A stretch of DNA of 51,715 bases from an uncultured Clostridia bacterium (GCA_947624745.1 CANQLR010000017.1:1-51715), one strand, 5' to 3'; counted from the first letter of the stretch, positions 32,578 through 41,002 are shown. Notes: generated from the sequence alone by a model not told the origin. Numbers and translations: made by a program.

Positions 32578-32682
32578 AAGGTATTCGCTCGCAAGCTCGC
32601 TCATGCTATCTCAAGAGCCCTCCCTCTCCAAAGTCTGTGCAGACTTACAGCCATGCAGCAGTCCCCTCCCGCCGGGAGGGGG
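32578..32682 (+). repeat. Composite intergenic repeat, unit 2
   Basis: Begins AAGGTATTCGCT, shares CTCATGCTAT and TCAAG with unit 1, and ends in CCCCTCCC-GCC-GGGAGGGG (32663-32682). A longer insert separates the two parts compared with unit 1. Confidence 0.6.
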
Positions 32683-32703
32683 CCTATCTTTGCACAAAAC
32701 CGT

Positions 32704-32799
32704 GGGCGAAGCCCCGAGGCGGCAGCTTCGCTGCCGCCTCACCCGCCGTGCTCCGCTCGGCGGATGGCACGCACTCCGTGCGCGCCCGGGGCTTCGCCC
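32704..32799. repeat. Cloverleaf palindrome, copy 2
   Basis: Outer stem GGGCGAAGCCCCG (32704-32716) pairs with 32787-32799 (13 bp). Inside are 32718-32726/32730-32738 (9 bp, loop TTC), 32743-32751/32755-32763 (9 bp with one mismatch, loop TCC) and 32766-32774/32778-32786 (9 bp with one mismatch, loop TCC). Confidence 0.9.
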
Positions 32800-32802
32800 C
32801 CC

Positions 32803-32831
32803 TTGCATTTCCCCCACATCCGTGCTATACT
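32803..32831 (+). promoter_or_regulatory. Promoter of the CapA-like lipoprotein gene
   Basis: TTGCAT (32803-32808), 17 bp, TATACT (32826-32831) preceded by TGC (extended -10). It abuts the cloverleaf copy. Confidence 0.7.
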
Positions 32832-32872
32832 ATAAGAAAAAGAAAAATAAATTCCTGCAAAGAAGTGATCCC

Positions 32873-34144
32873 ATGCCCAAAAAACTAATCCCCGCCACCC
32901 TCGCCGCGCTTCTCATCCTGACCCTCCTCTCCTCCTGCGGGAGGATCATCGTCGGCCGCGGGAGCGAGCTCACCGACGGCGCCCCGCAGACCTCACCCGA
33001 AGCCTCCGCAGCCCCCGCATCGTCCGCGCCTCCCTCGACCACCCCCGAGCCCACCACCGCGCCCCCAACGACCACGCCTCCGCCGACCACGACCGAGCCT
33101 CCCGAGCCGGAGATCTACACCGTGAAGATCCTCTGTGCGGGTGACAACCTCGTCCACTCGTCGATCTACAACCAGGCGGCGCGTCGGGCGGCCTCAAACG
33201 GCGTTTCGGGATACGATTTTTCCTATCCCTACCAAAAAATTGAAAGATTTGTGGCCGAAGCCGACCTTGCGATTTTAAATCAGGAGACCATCGTGACCGA
33301 CCGGCTCGAGCCCTCCGACTACCCGCGGTTCTGCTCCCCGGCGGCGCTCGGCGAGCACATGATCGACATCGGCTTCGACGCCTTTTCGATGTCGAACAAC
33401 CACGTTTTGGACCGCGGCGAGGAGGGTCTGATCGACTGTCTCGATTTTTGGGATTCCCACCCCGAGGTACTGCGCTACGGGGCCTACCGAAACGCCGAGG
33501 ACATGGAAAATATCCGCCTGAAAACGGTTAATAACATTACCTTTGCGTTCTTGGGATACATGGAGCATACCAACGGCCTGAGCCTCCCCGAGGGCTCCGA
33601 GTGCAAAGTCACATATCTAAGGGAGCTCGACGTCATCGAGAGCCAGATTAAGCGCGCCAAGGAGCTCGCCGACGTCGTCATCGTGTCGCCTCATTTCGGG
33701 GTCGAGGTCACGAACGAGATCACTCAGAGCCAGCGCGATCTCGCCAAAAAATTCGCCGATTGGGGAGCCGACATCATCATCGGCACCCAGCCTCACACCG
33801 TCCAGTCGATGGAGTTCATCGAGCGCGCCGACGGTACCCGGGCGTTCTGCTTCTACTGCCTCGGGAACCTGATTTCGTCGATGGATAAGCCGCTCGCGAT
33901 GGTCGGGATGCTCGGCAAGATAACGGTGCAAAAAAACGCCGAAACGGGCGAAATAACCCTCGGCGAGGTAAAGGCGGTCCCGATAATCGACCAGTACGGC
34001 CGGAGCTATTATCAGGTCCACGTCGTGCCGTATTCCGAGTACACCCCGGAGGACCTCGCCGCGCACGGCTGTAAGGGCTTCACGCAGGAGATCATCGACA
34101 GCGTCATCTCAAATATTCCCGACGAATTCTTGTCGATAGAGTAG
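32873..34144 (+). CDS. CapA-like (PGA_cap) phosphoesterase-fold lipoprotein
   Basis: A 423-residue lipoprotein. The signal peptide ends in a lipobox (LLSSC22), followed by a Pro/Thr/Ser-rich linker (about 35-80) and the PGA_cap domain with metal-site-like motifs GDNLVH (90-95), NQET, NNHVLDRG, VSPHFG and GTQPHTVQ. This calcineurin-like fold is found in CapA, involved in poly-gamma-glutamate capsule export, but no capB/capC genes are near, so the role is open. The start at 32873 is chosen for its signal peptide; the ribosome binding site (AAGAAG) is weak and the extended -10 promoter lies just upstream. Confidence 0.85.
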   Translation: MPKKLIPATLAALLILTLLSSCGRIIVGRGSELTDGAPQTSPEASAAPASSAPPSTTPEPTTAPPTTTPPPTTTEPPEPEIYTVKILCAGDNLVHSSIYNQAARRAASNGVSGYDFSYPYQKIERFVAEADLAILNQETIVTDRLEPSDYPRFCSPAALGEHMIDIGFDAFSMSNNHVLDRGEEGLIDCLDFWDSHPEVLRYGAYRNAEDMENIRLKTVNNITFAFLGYMEHTNGLSLPEGSECKVTYLRELDVIESQIKRAKELADVVIVSPHFGVEVTNEITQSQRDLAKKFADWGADIIIGTQPHTVQSMEFIERADGTRAFCFYCLGNLISSMDKPLAMVGMLGKITVQKNAETGEITLGEVKAVPIIDQYGRSYYQVHVVPYSEYTPEDLAAHGCKGFTQEIIDSVISNIPDEFLSIE

Positions 34145-34201
34145 CCGCTTCGGGGGATCAAAGCCCCTCCCCGGCTTCGGGAATCGGCGTTTGCGAGGTG
34201 C

Positions 34202-35665
34202 ATGATGAAAAATCCGAAAAAGCTGTTTTTAACGTCGCTCTTTGTCGGCTTTGTTTTTGTGATGTATCTCGGAGCGGCCCCGATAAAAGCTCATGCCTAC
34301 TCCGGCGGCGATGCGTTTGAGAGGATCGACTCCTACCTCACGGACGCGACGGCCAAAGCGCATTTTCCGTCGATGTCAATAACGGTCGTAGATAAGGAAA
34401 ACGTACTGTTTTCCAAAGCTTACGGAAATTGCAAAAGCGCGGATACCCCGTATCTGCTCGGCTCGGTGAGCAAATCCTTTACCGCTCTTTGTATTATGCA
34501 GCTTTCGGAGCAGGGCAAAATTGATTTAGACGCGAATATAGAAGAATATCTGCCGAATTCGGCGGACGGGAACAAAATAACGGTCAGGCAGCTTTTGAAT
34601 CATACCGGCGGTCTCGGCGAGCATCAGAACCTTGAAAACTACGGTATATCTGGCGAGCAGGGCGTTCATACATACGCGAATGTAAATTATTCCCTGCTCG
34701 GCAAAATAATCGAAGCGGTAAGCAATAAAAGTTATGAAAGTTATATAACCGAAAATGTGTTTGAGCCGTTAGGCATGTCAGATTCGGCCGCTTCGCTTGA
34801 AAAAAGCCTGGAAAACGGCTTAAACCCGGGTTATGAAAATTGGTTTGGCTTCAATATAAAAACAAACCCCCGCTATCCGAAAACAGACAGCGATTGGATC
34901 ACCGTTCCCGCGGGCTATCTCTCGGCCTCGACAAACGACCTCGGCAGGTATCTTCAGATGTATCTGAACGGCGGGCGGGGGATTATATCGGGCGAGAGCA
35001 TAAATAAAATGTTCTATGAAAACGTGAGCGTGAACGCCTCTGTCCCGTATAGCTACGGCATGGGCTGGACGCTAATCAACGAGCCGTTAAAAGAGCCCGC
35101 GCTTCGCCACAGCGGCCTTGTCGAAACGGGAATGTCGACCGTCTATATTTTGCCCGAAAGCGAGATAGGCGTCGCCGTCGCGGTAAACACCAACGACTAT
35201 CTTGTCGGCAAGGACTTTATGGACAGAATTGATTGGGGCGTTGCCCTGCTTCTCATGGGCGACGGGCCGAATCTGATCGGCAAACATGAATATGTACTGC
35301 GGCATTTGCTTTACGACCTTATCTGTCTTGCGGTTTTTGCCGTATCCGTCTTGCAGCTCTGTCTGCTCGGCATATATAAAAAGAGAGCAAAAACGGGCGG
35401 CCTTGCGTTGAAAATAACCTCGCTTGCCGCGCTGCATTTGCTTCTGCCGATAATTTTATTGCTTTTATCGCGAATGATCTGGGCTGCCCCGCTTTGGGCC
35501 GTGCGCGCCTTCGCCCCCGATATATTCACCGCAATAACCGTCTCGTCGGCGCTGCTCTTTGTCGGCGGGATCGCAAAAGCAATACTTTTAGCGTCCGAAC
35601 GCAAGAAAGCGCAGCACTCCCCCAAAAAACTTTCCAAAATTAACAGGAGGCCCCCATGTGCCTGA
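34202..35665 (+). CDS. Class C beta-lactamase/DD-peptidase-like serine hydrolase, membrane-bound
   Basis: A 487-residue protein of the beta-lactamase-related (class C, AmpH/FmtA-like) family. A signal peptide (1-32) is followed by the active site SxxK (Ser88-V-S-Lys91), Y158-A-N160 and a later HSG box. Three membrane segments (about 371-391, 401-422 and 438-462) anchor the C-terminus. It could be a peptidoglycan DD-peptidase or an esterase; a true beta-lactamase is less likely given the membrane tail. The gene is less G+C-rich than its neighbours, suggesting a different origin. Two ATGs at 34202 and 34205 are possible; GAGG lies close upstream. Its stop overlaps the next HIT gene by 10 bp. 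Confidence 0.82.
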   Translation: MMKNPKKLFLTSLFVGFVFVMYLGAAPIKAHAYSGGDAFERIDSYLTDATAKAHFPSMSITVVDKENVLFSKAYGNCKSADTPYLLGSVSKSFTALCIMQLSEQGKIDLDANIEEYLPNSADGNKITVRQLLNHTGGLGEHQNLENYGISGEQGVHTYANVNYSLLGKIIEAVSNKSYESYITENVFEPLGMSDSAASLEKSLENGLNPGYENWFGFNIKTNPRYPKTDSDWITVPAGYLSASTNDLGRYLQMYLNGGRGIISGESINKMFYENVSVNASVPYSYGMGWTLINEPLKEPALRHSGLVETGMSTVYILPESEIGVAVAVNTNDYLVGKDFMDRIDWGVALLLMGDGPNLIGKHEYVLRHLLYDLICLAVFAVSVLQLCLLGIYKKRAKTGGLALKITSLAALHLLLPIILLLLSRMIWAAPLWAVRAFAPDIFTAITVSSALLFVGGIAKAILLASERKKAQHSPKKLSKINRRPPCA

Positions 35666-36081
35666 TATGCGACCGAATCGAAATGATCAAAAGAGGCGAA
35701 AACCCATATTTTGTAAAAGAGCTCGAGACGGGCTACGTCGTGCTGGGCGATAATCAGCACTTTCGCGGCTACACGCTGTTTCTCTACAAGCACCACGGCG
35801 AAAAAACCGAGCTTTTTCATCTCGACCCTCCCGAGCGGGCGAGGTTTCTTTGGGAGATGACAACGGTCGCCGAAGCCGTATCAAGGGCCTTTGGCGCGGA
35901 AAAGATGAACTGCGAGCTGCTCGGCATGGGCGACGCTCATCTTCACTGGCATCTGTTTCCAAGAACTGCCGGAGACCTCGAAAACTACGGAAACAACGGC
36001 CGCGGCCCCGTCTGGTGGTATCCTATGGAAAAATGTATTCCGTTTACAGCAGACCCGACGGCGAGCAGCTCGCGGCCATGA
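35656..36081 (+). CDS. HIT domain protein, C-terminus frameshifted
   Basis: A 141-residue HIT-like protein with CLICDR at the start and the triad HLHWHLFPR (about 95-103) near the middle. At the five-A run 36029-36033 the reading frame leaves the expected path: the frame ends in CIPFTADPTASSSRP, whereas the -1 frame continues MYSVYSRPDGEQLAAMKQ and stops at 36119, an ending much more like this family. Either one A is missing (mutation or sequence error) or a -1 slip at the A-run makes the longer form. AGGAGG precedes the start, which overlaps the serine hydrolase gene by 10 bp. Confidence 0.8.
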   Translation: MCLICDRIEMIKRGENPYFVKELETGYVVLGDNQHFRGYTLFLYKHHGEKTELFHLDPPERARFLWEMTTVAEAVSRAFGAEKMNCELLGMGDAHLHWHLFPRTAGDLENYGNNGRGPVWWYPMEKCIPFTADPTASSSRP

Positions 36082-36119
36082 AGCAAAAGCTGCTTGACGA
36101 GCTGAAAAAGCTGCTTTAG
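36034..36119 (+). other. Out-of-frame 3' end of the HIT gene
   Basis: After the A-run at 36029-36033 the -1 frame encodes a plausible C-terminal helix (Y-S-R-P-D then an L/K-rich stretch) to a TAG at 36119. It has no start site of its own and reads as the lost end of the HIT protein. Confidence 0.6.
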
Positions 36120-36164
36120 CTTCTCCCCCAAGCTCGCAAAAATACATATATTGGAAGGCTCAAA

Positions 36165-36470
36165 ATGAACACTTTTGACAGAATTTATGAGGTCGTGCGC
36201 CGAATCCCGCGCGGCTTTGTCGCGAGCTACGGTCAGGTCGCGGCGCTCGCCGGGAACCCCCGGTGGTCGCGTGTGGTCGGCTACGCGCTCCATGTAAACC
36301 CCGATCCCAAGGGCATTCCCTGCTATCGCGTCGTCACGAAGGACGGCCGCCTGTCCGAGGCGTTCGCGTTCGGAGGGGTGAACGTCCAGCGCGAGCTCCT
36401 CCTCCGCGACGGCGTCGGATTCACCCCCGACGGCAGGGTGATAATGGAAAAATATAGGTGGAGGCCGTGA
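36165..36470 (+). CDS. MGMT-domain (methylated-DNA cysteine methyltransferase/ATL-like) protein
   Basis: A 101-residue protein consisting of the C-terminal DNA-binding/active-site domain of O6-alkylguanine-DNA alkyltransferases. The acceptor Cys53 is kept in IPCYRVV, but the catalytic His of the usual PCHRV is Tyr54. The SYGQVAALAG (21-30) helix-turn-helix is intact. Retaining Cys separates it from strict ATL proteins, which lack it; whether it transfers alkyl groups with Tyr in place of His is uncertain. TTGGAAGG lies upstream. It ends three bases from the convergent ABC permease. Confidence 0.88.
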   Translation: MNTFDRIYEVVRRIPRGFVASYGQVAALAGNPRWSRVVGYALHVNPDPKGIPCYRVVTKDGRLSEAFAFGGVNVQRELLLRDGVGFTPDGRVIMEKYRWRP

Positions 36471-36473
36471 GCG

Positions 36474-38561
36474 CTACCCCATCATTTCCCAATTCCCGCT
36501 GACCCGCCAGCAAAGCCACTGCATGAAGTCCGCGCCCGCGAGGTAGATGACGATCGGAAGGGCGAAAGCCGCGAGATTGATGACCGTCGCGGTCGTCGGG
36601 CTCTTGCATTTGTGCGAGATGAAAAGCGTCAGCTCCGCGAAAACCGTTAATGAGATTACACGATATACCGTTAGCAAGATTAAATATCCGAGCACCGGCA
36701 GGGCGCCTAATTTTGCATATGCCGAAATCGCGGAAACCGGTTCAAAAAGCCCCTGCGAGCCGTATGTCATGATCATCTCGACATAGTGCGGAATGTATAC
36801 CGCGAGGCAGATCATCAGCGTAAAAATCGCGGCAACGGCGGCGTTATGCTCGAAATAAGTGCGCTTGCCCGCCTTGGTCGTGTAGAGCAAAAAGCCGATT
36901 CGCGCGCGGTTGTCATAGGCTATAAGCGGCGAAATTGCGAGGCTAATCCCCAAAATCGCGACCAACCCGAGCCGGTAGTCGGTTTTGAACCCGTTTATCC
37001 CGAACATCTCCTCCCAGCCGGTCGTGTAATACATATAATTCTGAACGTCTTTGCCGCCCGAGACCTTGAACGCGTTGTTATACTGATTAACGAGTTTTTC
37101 AAATCCGCTGCGCTTAGACCAGTATTCGTTGTCGGTCAAACCGCCTGACATCGCGGCCTTATATCCCTCGGCAAGCTCGTCGGCGGCCGTGCTCATGTAA
37201 TTGTAGACCTCGGCGGGGCTCGTCTTTGAGTACGCCTCGGCGGCGTAGGCGCGGTAGTGGTTGTCGCTCTGGCTGTACGGGCGGACATAGTTGTACTCGC
37301 TGTAAAGCGAGAAAGCGAGCACGGCGATAAGAATTAAAAGTCCCTTGTGCAGAATGAATAATTTGTGCATAGAATATGCAAAAAGCCGTTTCGGTGGCCT
37401 TATTTTTATGAGCTTTCTGCGAGCCTTTTTGATCTCTGAAATTGATATATTCTCATACAGCCTCGCCGTCACAAAAATTAACGAAATTATCAGTATTGCG
37501 AGCGTCGCCGTCGTCGTCCCGAGCAGATTTATCGGGAACCCGAACAGATTTATATTGGCGTATGTCTTGAACAGGTGCGCCGAGTTCACGAACGCGGCGA
37601 GGTTTATTTGCTTGATCGGCGAGAGCACCGACGTCTCGCTGATGAGAAGATACAGCGCGGTCTCGACCCCTCCCGCAATCAGCAGCACGAAGTACGCGGT
37701 CGTGTTTTTGAGCCTTATAAACAGGCTTTGCGCGATGAGTGCACAGATAAACATCGCTAAAATTTTGTAAACAAATATAAGTATCATCAGCTGCCGGACG
37801 CTTATTCTGAGGTTGCAGCCAAGGAACCCTTTCAGCGATTGCGCAGGCCTCGACAGATCCCCCAAACCGAAGCGGGCCTCGCCTATCCACAGATTCAGAA
37901 GAAACAAACCGCCCCCGCAGACAAGGCAGACCGTAAGCACCGCCGCAGTTTTCGACAGTGCGAGCCTCGCCCTGCCGTATCGCAGAGGTTTGACTAATCC
38001 TACTATGCCGCTCTCGCGGTCTTTATAAAAAATGACCGTCACTGCAGTGAATATTATGAATAATAAAAGTATATCCGCCGGCGTGTTTTCGACCGCCAAA
38101 AGCACGCCGTTTGACGGCGCAAAGACAGGCTGAACGCTCCGAACGCTGTCATAAGCGGCCGGAGTTTTGACGATATTTCGATAGGCGAAGCTCTCGGGGT
38201 CTGCAAAAATCGAGACCGCCGTCATCGTCGCCGCGGCGTCGTCGATCGACTGCAGATACTGCCGGTAGGTCCCGACGGCCTTAAGCTGCTCGATCTCGCG
38301 GTTCATCATCTGCCGGACCTCCCACTTGCCGGCCTCCCACCCGCCGAACATGTTGTCCCGCCGCGCGACCGAGTAGTCGTAGGCCTCCGCGAAGGTCTTC
38401 CCCTCGGCGAGGGCGTAGTACTCCTTGTACTCCCGCGCCGGGCAGTACATCCCGAAATCCTGCGAGCAGGAAATGTAAATGTTCAGCAAAACCGCGCAAA
38501 CAGCCACTATAACGAACATTTTTTGGTGCAGAAGCTTGTAAAGCTCGTTGCGAAAGATCAT
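36474..38561 (-). CDS. Large ABC-2-type permease-like membrane protein, orphan
   Basis: A 695-residue polytopic membrane protein with two similar halves: MIFRNELYKLLHQKMFVI near the N-terminus and MHKLFILHKGLLI around residue 400, each starting a transmembrane segment followed by a long extracytoplasmic loop and then a cluster of hydrophobic helices. This resembles bacitracin-type or lantibiotic-immunity ABC permeases. No ATPase gene is adjacent, so the partner must lie elsewhere or be lost. The start at 38561 has a weak GGAAGTGG site. It is transcribed toward, and ends three bases from, the MGMT gene, with no visible terminator between. Confidence 0.75.
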   Translation of the reverse strand: MIFRNELYKLLHQKMFVIVAVCAVLLNIYISCSQDFGMYCPAREYKEYYALAEGKTFAEAYDYSVARRDNMFGGWEAGKWEVRQMMNREIEQLKAVGTYRQYLQSIDDAAATMTAVSIFADPESFAYRNIVKTPAAYDSVRSVQPVFAPSNGVLLAVENTPADILLLFIIFTAVTVIFYKDRESGIVGLVKPLRYGRARLALSKTAAVLTVCLVCGGGLFLLNLWIGEARFGLGDLSRPAQSLKGFLGCNLRISVRQLMILIFVYKILAMFICALIAQSLFIRLKNTTAYFVLLIAGGVETALYLLISETSVLSPIKQINLAAFVNSAHLFKTYANINLFGFPINLLGTTTATLAILIISLIFVTARLYENISISEIKKARRKLIKIRPPKRLFAYSMHKLFILHKGLLILIAVLAFSLYSEYNYVRPYSQSDNHYRAYAAEAYSKTSPAEVYNYMSTAADELAEGYKAAMSGGLTDNEYWSKRSGFEKLVNQYNNAFKVSGGKDVQNYMYYTTGWEEMFGINGFKTDYRLGLVAILGISLAISPLIAYDNRARIGFLLYTTKAGKRTYFEHNAAVAAIFTLMICLAVYIPHYVEMIMTYGSQGLFEPVSAISAYAKLGALPVLGYLILLTVYRVISLTVFAELTLFISHKCKSPTTATVINLAAFALPIVIYLAGADFMQWLCWRVSGNWEMMG

Positions 38562-38603
38562 ATAACCACTTCCACTTCAAAGGCGCCGAGCGCCGTATAT
38601 AAA

Positions 38604-38637
38604 GCAAATTCCCCGCAAAGCCAAGCGCTTTGTGGGG
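38604..38637 (-). terminator. Terminator of tRNA-Val(GAC)
   Basis: On the minus strand CCCCaCAAAGC pairs with GCTTTGcGGGG (38611-38637, one mismatch), followed by ATTTGCTTT. It starts three bases after the tRNA 3' end. Confidence 0.7.
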
Positions 38638-38639
38638 AA

Positions 38640-38715
38640 TGGTGAGGATAATAGGACTCGAACCTATGACCCCCTGCACGTCAAGCAGGTGCTCTACCAG
38701 CTGAGCTATACCCTC
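38640..38715 (-). tRNA. tRNA-Val (anticodon GAC)
   Basis: The reverse complement folds as a 76-nt cloverleaf: acceptor GAGGGTA/TATCCTC, D-arm with AGCTCAGCTGGTAGAGC, anticodon stem CCTGC/GCAGG with loop TTGACGT (anticodon GAC, codon GUC), T-arm with GGTTCGAGTCC, and an encoded ACCA end. A full-consensus promoter lies just upstream. Confidence 0.97.
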
Positions 38716-38729
38716 ATGTCAACATTGCG

Positions 38730-38758
38730 ATTATACCAGATCGCGCGGCGTTTGTCAA
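38730..38758 (-). promoter_or_regulatory. tRNA-Val(GAC) promoter
   Basis: Minus strand: TTGACA (38753-38758), 17 bp, TATAAT (38730-38735). Confidence 0.9.
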
Positions 38759-38980
38759 GCCCTTTTTCAAAATTTTTTTGCGAGGCCCTCCGCCATACCT
38801 TATATAAATCAAAAAGATCCCCCGAAAATGCAAAATCCGGTTCCGGATAGTTCCTTTGGATTTTCGTCCTTTAAATTGACCGTTTTTTATACCAAAATTG
38901 GCAAAATGTCATTTTCAAGCGCATTATTTTGACATTGTGCACAAAGATTTTCGGAAAAATTGAAACTTCGGGAATTATTC

Positions 38981-39009
38981 TTGACAATTCGGCCAAACCG
39001 TGTTATAAT
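38981..39009 (+). promoter_or_regulatory. Promoter of the oligosaccharide/peptide ABC importer operon
   Basis: TTGACA (38981-38986), 17 bp, TATAAT (39004-39009). The stretch 38760-38980 is AT-rich and holds no gene. Confidence 0.9.
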
Positions 39010-39106
39010 TTTCTTGTGTTTCGGGTTAGCGAGGTTTTGCGTCAAAAACCGACCCGGATCAAACTTGGTCGGCCTTTGGGGCCGGCATGAATTGGAGGAA
39101 TTTTTT

Positions 39107-40990
39107 ATGAAAAGGTTAATTGCTTTGCTGCTCGCCTTTGTCATGATGTTCGCTCTCGTCGCTTGCGGCGACGGCGCTAACGAAGGCAACGGCGGCAACG
39201 GAGGAAACGCCGGCGGCAACGCGGGCAACGCGGGCAACGCGGACAACGGCGGCAACGTCGAAGCTCCCGCCAACGGCGAGGACGTCGTCCTGCCGAGAGA
39301 GGAAACCCTCTACTTTGCGGGACAGCAGTGGGGCGCCGTGAACTCATGGAACCCCATCGGCACCAACCAGAACAACGCCATGGCGATCGCCACAGGTGTG
39401 GGTTGGAGAGAGACCATGTTCGAGACCCTTTATATGTGGAACGCTCTCGACGGTAAGCTCTACGGCCTTCTTGCCAACGACGACTACGCCTGGAACGACG
39501 ACATGACCCAGCTCACCTGCACCATCAAGGACGCTGCCAAGTGGTCCGACGGCACCGCCGTCACCGCCGCCGACGTCAAGAGGACCTTTGATGTCGGTAT
39601 CGAGATCGGCAACGGCACCTCGGGCACCTACGGCGCTTATATCGACAGCATCGAGGCGGACGGCAACAAGGTCATCATCAACGCCAAGCTCAACGACGCC
39701 GGTCAGCCGGTCAACCCGCTCAAGATCCTCGACTTCCTGGTACTTCAGTCCATCGCCCAGGAGAACTGGATCAACACCTGCGTTGAAAGAAACAACGGCG
39801 ACGCGACCGCCATACTCAACGACGCCGGCGACGACGTTGTCTGGTCCGGCCCGTACACCAAGTACTACTCTGACGATCAGAAGGTAGTTCTCGTCCGCGA
39901 CGACAACTACTGGGGCCAGGATTCTTCGATGTGGGGCAAGCTCCCTATTCCGAAGTATCTCGCTCATAACATCTACGCCGATAACGCCGCGGGCGAAGTT
40001 GCCCTTAAGGCCGGCGAGGTCGACGTCTGCCAGCAGTTCATCGGCAACGTCCAGAACCTCTGGCTCGAGGACGGTCTTCCGATCTCGACCTACTATGACG
40101 AGGCTCCTTACGGCATCTGCCTGACCATGCCTACCGCTTGGTTCAACATGAACATCCCCGTTATCGCCGATAACGCCGCTCTGAGAAGAGCTATCGCCAT
40201 GGCCGTCGACTATGACTCGATCATCGCCAACGCCATGACCAACCAGTCTCCTTCCTTCTCCGACGTCCCGCGTTCTCTGATGAACCCGACCGAAGGCGAG
40301 CAGTCCCTCTATAACCAGTCCGAGGTCGCGGATCTCCAGTTTGCCGGCAACGACATCGACGGCGCGAACGCCCTTCTTGACGAGGCGGGCCTTGTCGATA
40401 CCGACGGCGACGGCTGGCGTGAGTACAACGGCGAGAAGATCTCTCTTAACGCCGTCTGCCCGAACGGCTGGTCCGACTGGCAGGCTTCTATGGAAATAGT
40501 CGCCGCTGCCGGCGAGAAGATCGGCGTCGAGATCACCACTCTCTACCCCGAATACGACATTTACCAGACCGTTTTCGTCGATCCTAACCAGACCGAGTAC
40601 TCCATCTTCATGTGGTCGCCCGACGCCTCCACTCCGTCCAATCCTTGGACCCGTGTAAACCAGTTCATGGGTATGGACTATATCGGTATCCAGAACAACT
40701 GGTCCGGCAACTGGGGTCAGTACAAGAACGAAGAGGCTGACGCTCTTATCAAGCAGATCCCTCTGACCACCGACGAGACCGAGCTTAGGAGACTTTACAC
40801 CGAGCTCACTAAGATCTACCTCACCGAGGTACCTTCCTTCTCGCTCATGTACCGTCCTTCGATGTTCCACACCGTCAACGAGACTGTATGGACCAACTTC
40901 CCTGCCGACGACGGCCGCAACATTCCTCCTGCCGACTGCACTGACGGCTACGGAATCGCTGCTCTTTACGATCTTAAGTTGGTCGGCTGA
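39107..40990 (+). CDS. ABC transporter substrate-binding lipoprotein, family 5 (Opp/Dpp type)
   Basis: A 627-residue lipoprotein. The signal ends in lipobox LVAC20, followed by a Gly/Asn-rich low-complexity linker (about 22-58) and the SBP_bac_5 fold, seen in the YAWNDDMTQLTCTIKDAAKWSDG start and the GPYTKYY.DDQKVVLVRDDNYWG block. This family binds peptides or oligosaccharides. The start at 39107 is chosen for GGAGG upstream and the signal peptide. Codon use is more biased than its neighbours, suggesting high expression. A stem-loop (41003-41032) separates it from the permeases, allowing more binding protein than channel. Confidence 0.93.
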   Translation: MKRLIALLLAFVMMFALVACGDGANEGNGGNGGNAGGNAGNAGNADNGGNVEAPANGEDVVLPREETLYFAGQQWGAVNSWNPIGTNQNNAMAIATGVGWRETMFETLYMWNALDGKLYGLLANDDYAWNDDMTQLTCTIKDAAKWSDGTAVTAADVKRTFDVGIEIGNGTSGTYGAYIDSIEADGNKVIINAKLNDAGQPVNPLKILDFLVLQSIAQENWINTCVERNNGDATAILNDAGDDVVWSGPYTKYYSDDQKVVLVRDDNYWGQDSSMWGKLPIPKYLAHNIYADNAAGEVALKAGEVDVCQQFIGNVQNLWLEDGLPISTYYDEAPYGICLTMPTAWFNMNIPVIADNAALRRAIAMAVDYDSIIANAMTNQSPSFSDVPRSLMNPTEGEQSLYNQSEVADLQFAGNDIDGANALLDEAGLVDTDGDGWREYNGEKISLNAVCPNGWSDWQASMEIVAAAGEKIGVEITTLYPEYDIYQTVFVDPNQTEYSIFMWSPDASTPSNPWTRVNQFMGMDYIGIQNNWSGNWGQYKNEEADALIKQIPLTTDETELRRLYTELTKIYLTEVPSFSLMYRPSMFHTVNETVWTNFPADDGRNIPPADCTDGYGIAALYDLKLVG

Positions 40991-41002
40991 TCTTAAACCC
41001 TT

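Larger units (their letters stand above)
32253..32872. other. Repeat-rich intergenic region, no gene seen
   Basis: No supported gene lies between DUF4097 and capA. Present are a hairpin GCACGC-GGTA-GCGTGC and a GGGC-TTC-GCCC hairpin (about 32370-32405), two diverged direct repeats beginning AAGGTATTCGCT (32453-32483 and 32578-32615), each followed by a GAGGGG-type hairpin (32497-32519, 32663-32682), and the cloverleaf copy at 32704-32799, which ends three bases before the capA -35 box. Confidence 0.8.

Noticed and set aside
39344-40870. 508-codon minus-strand open frame opposite the binding-protein gene
   Set aside because: Val/Gly/Asp-rich antisense translation; the plus frame has a lipobox and family blocks.
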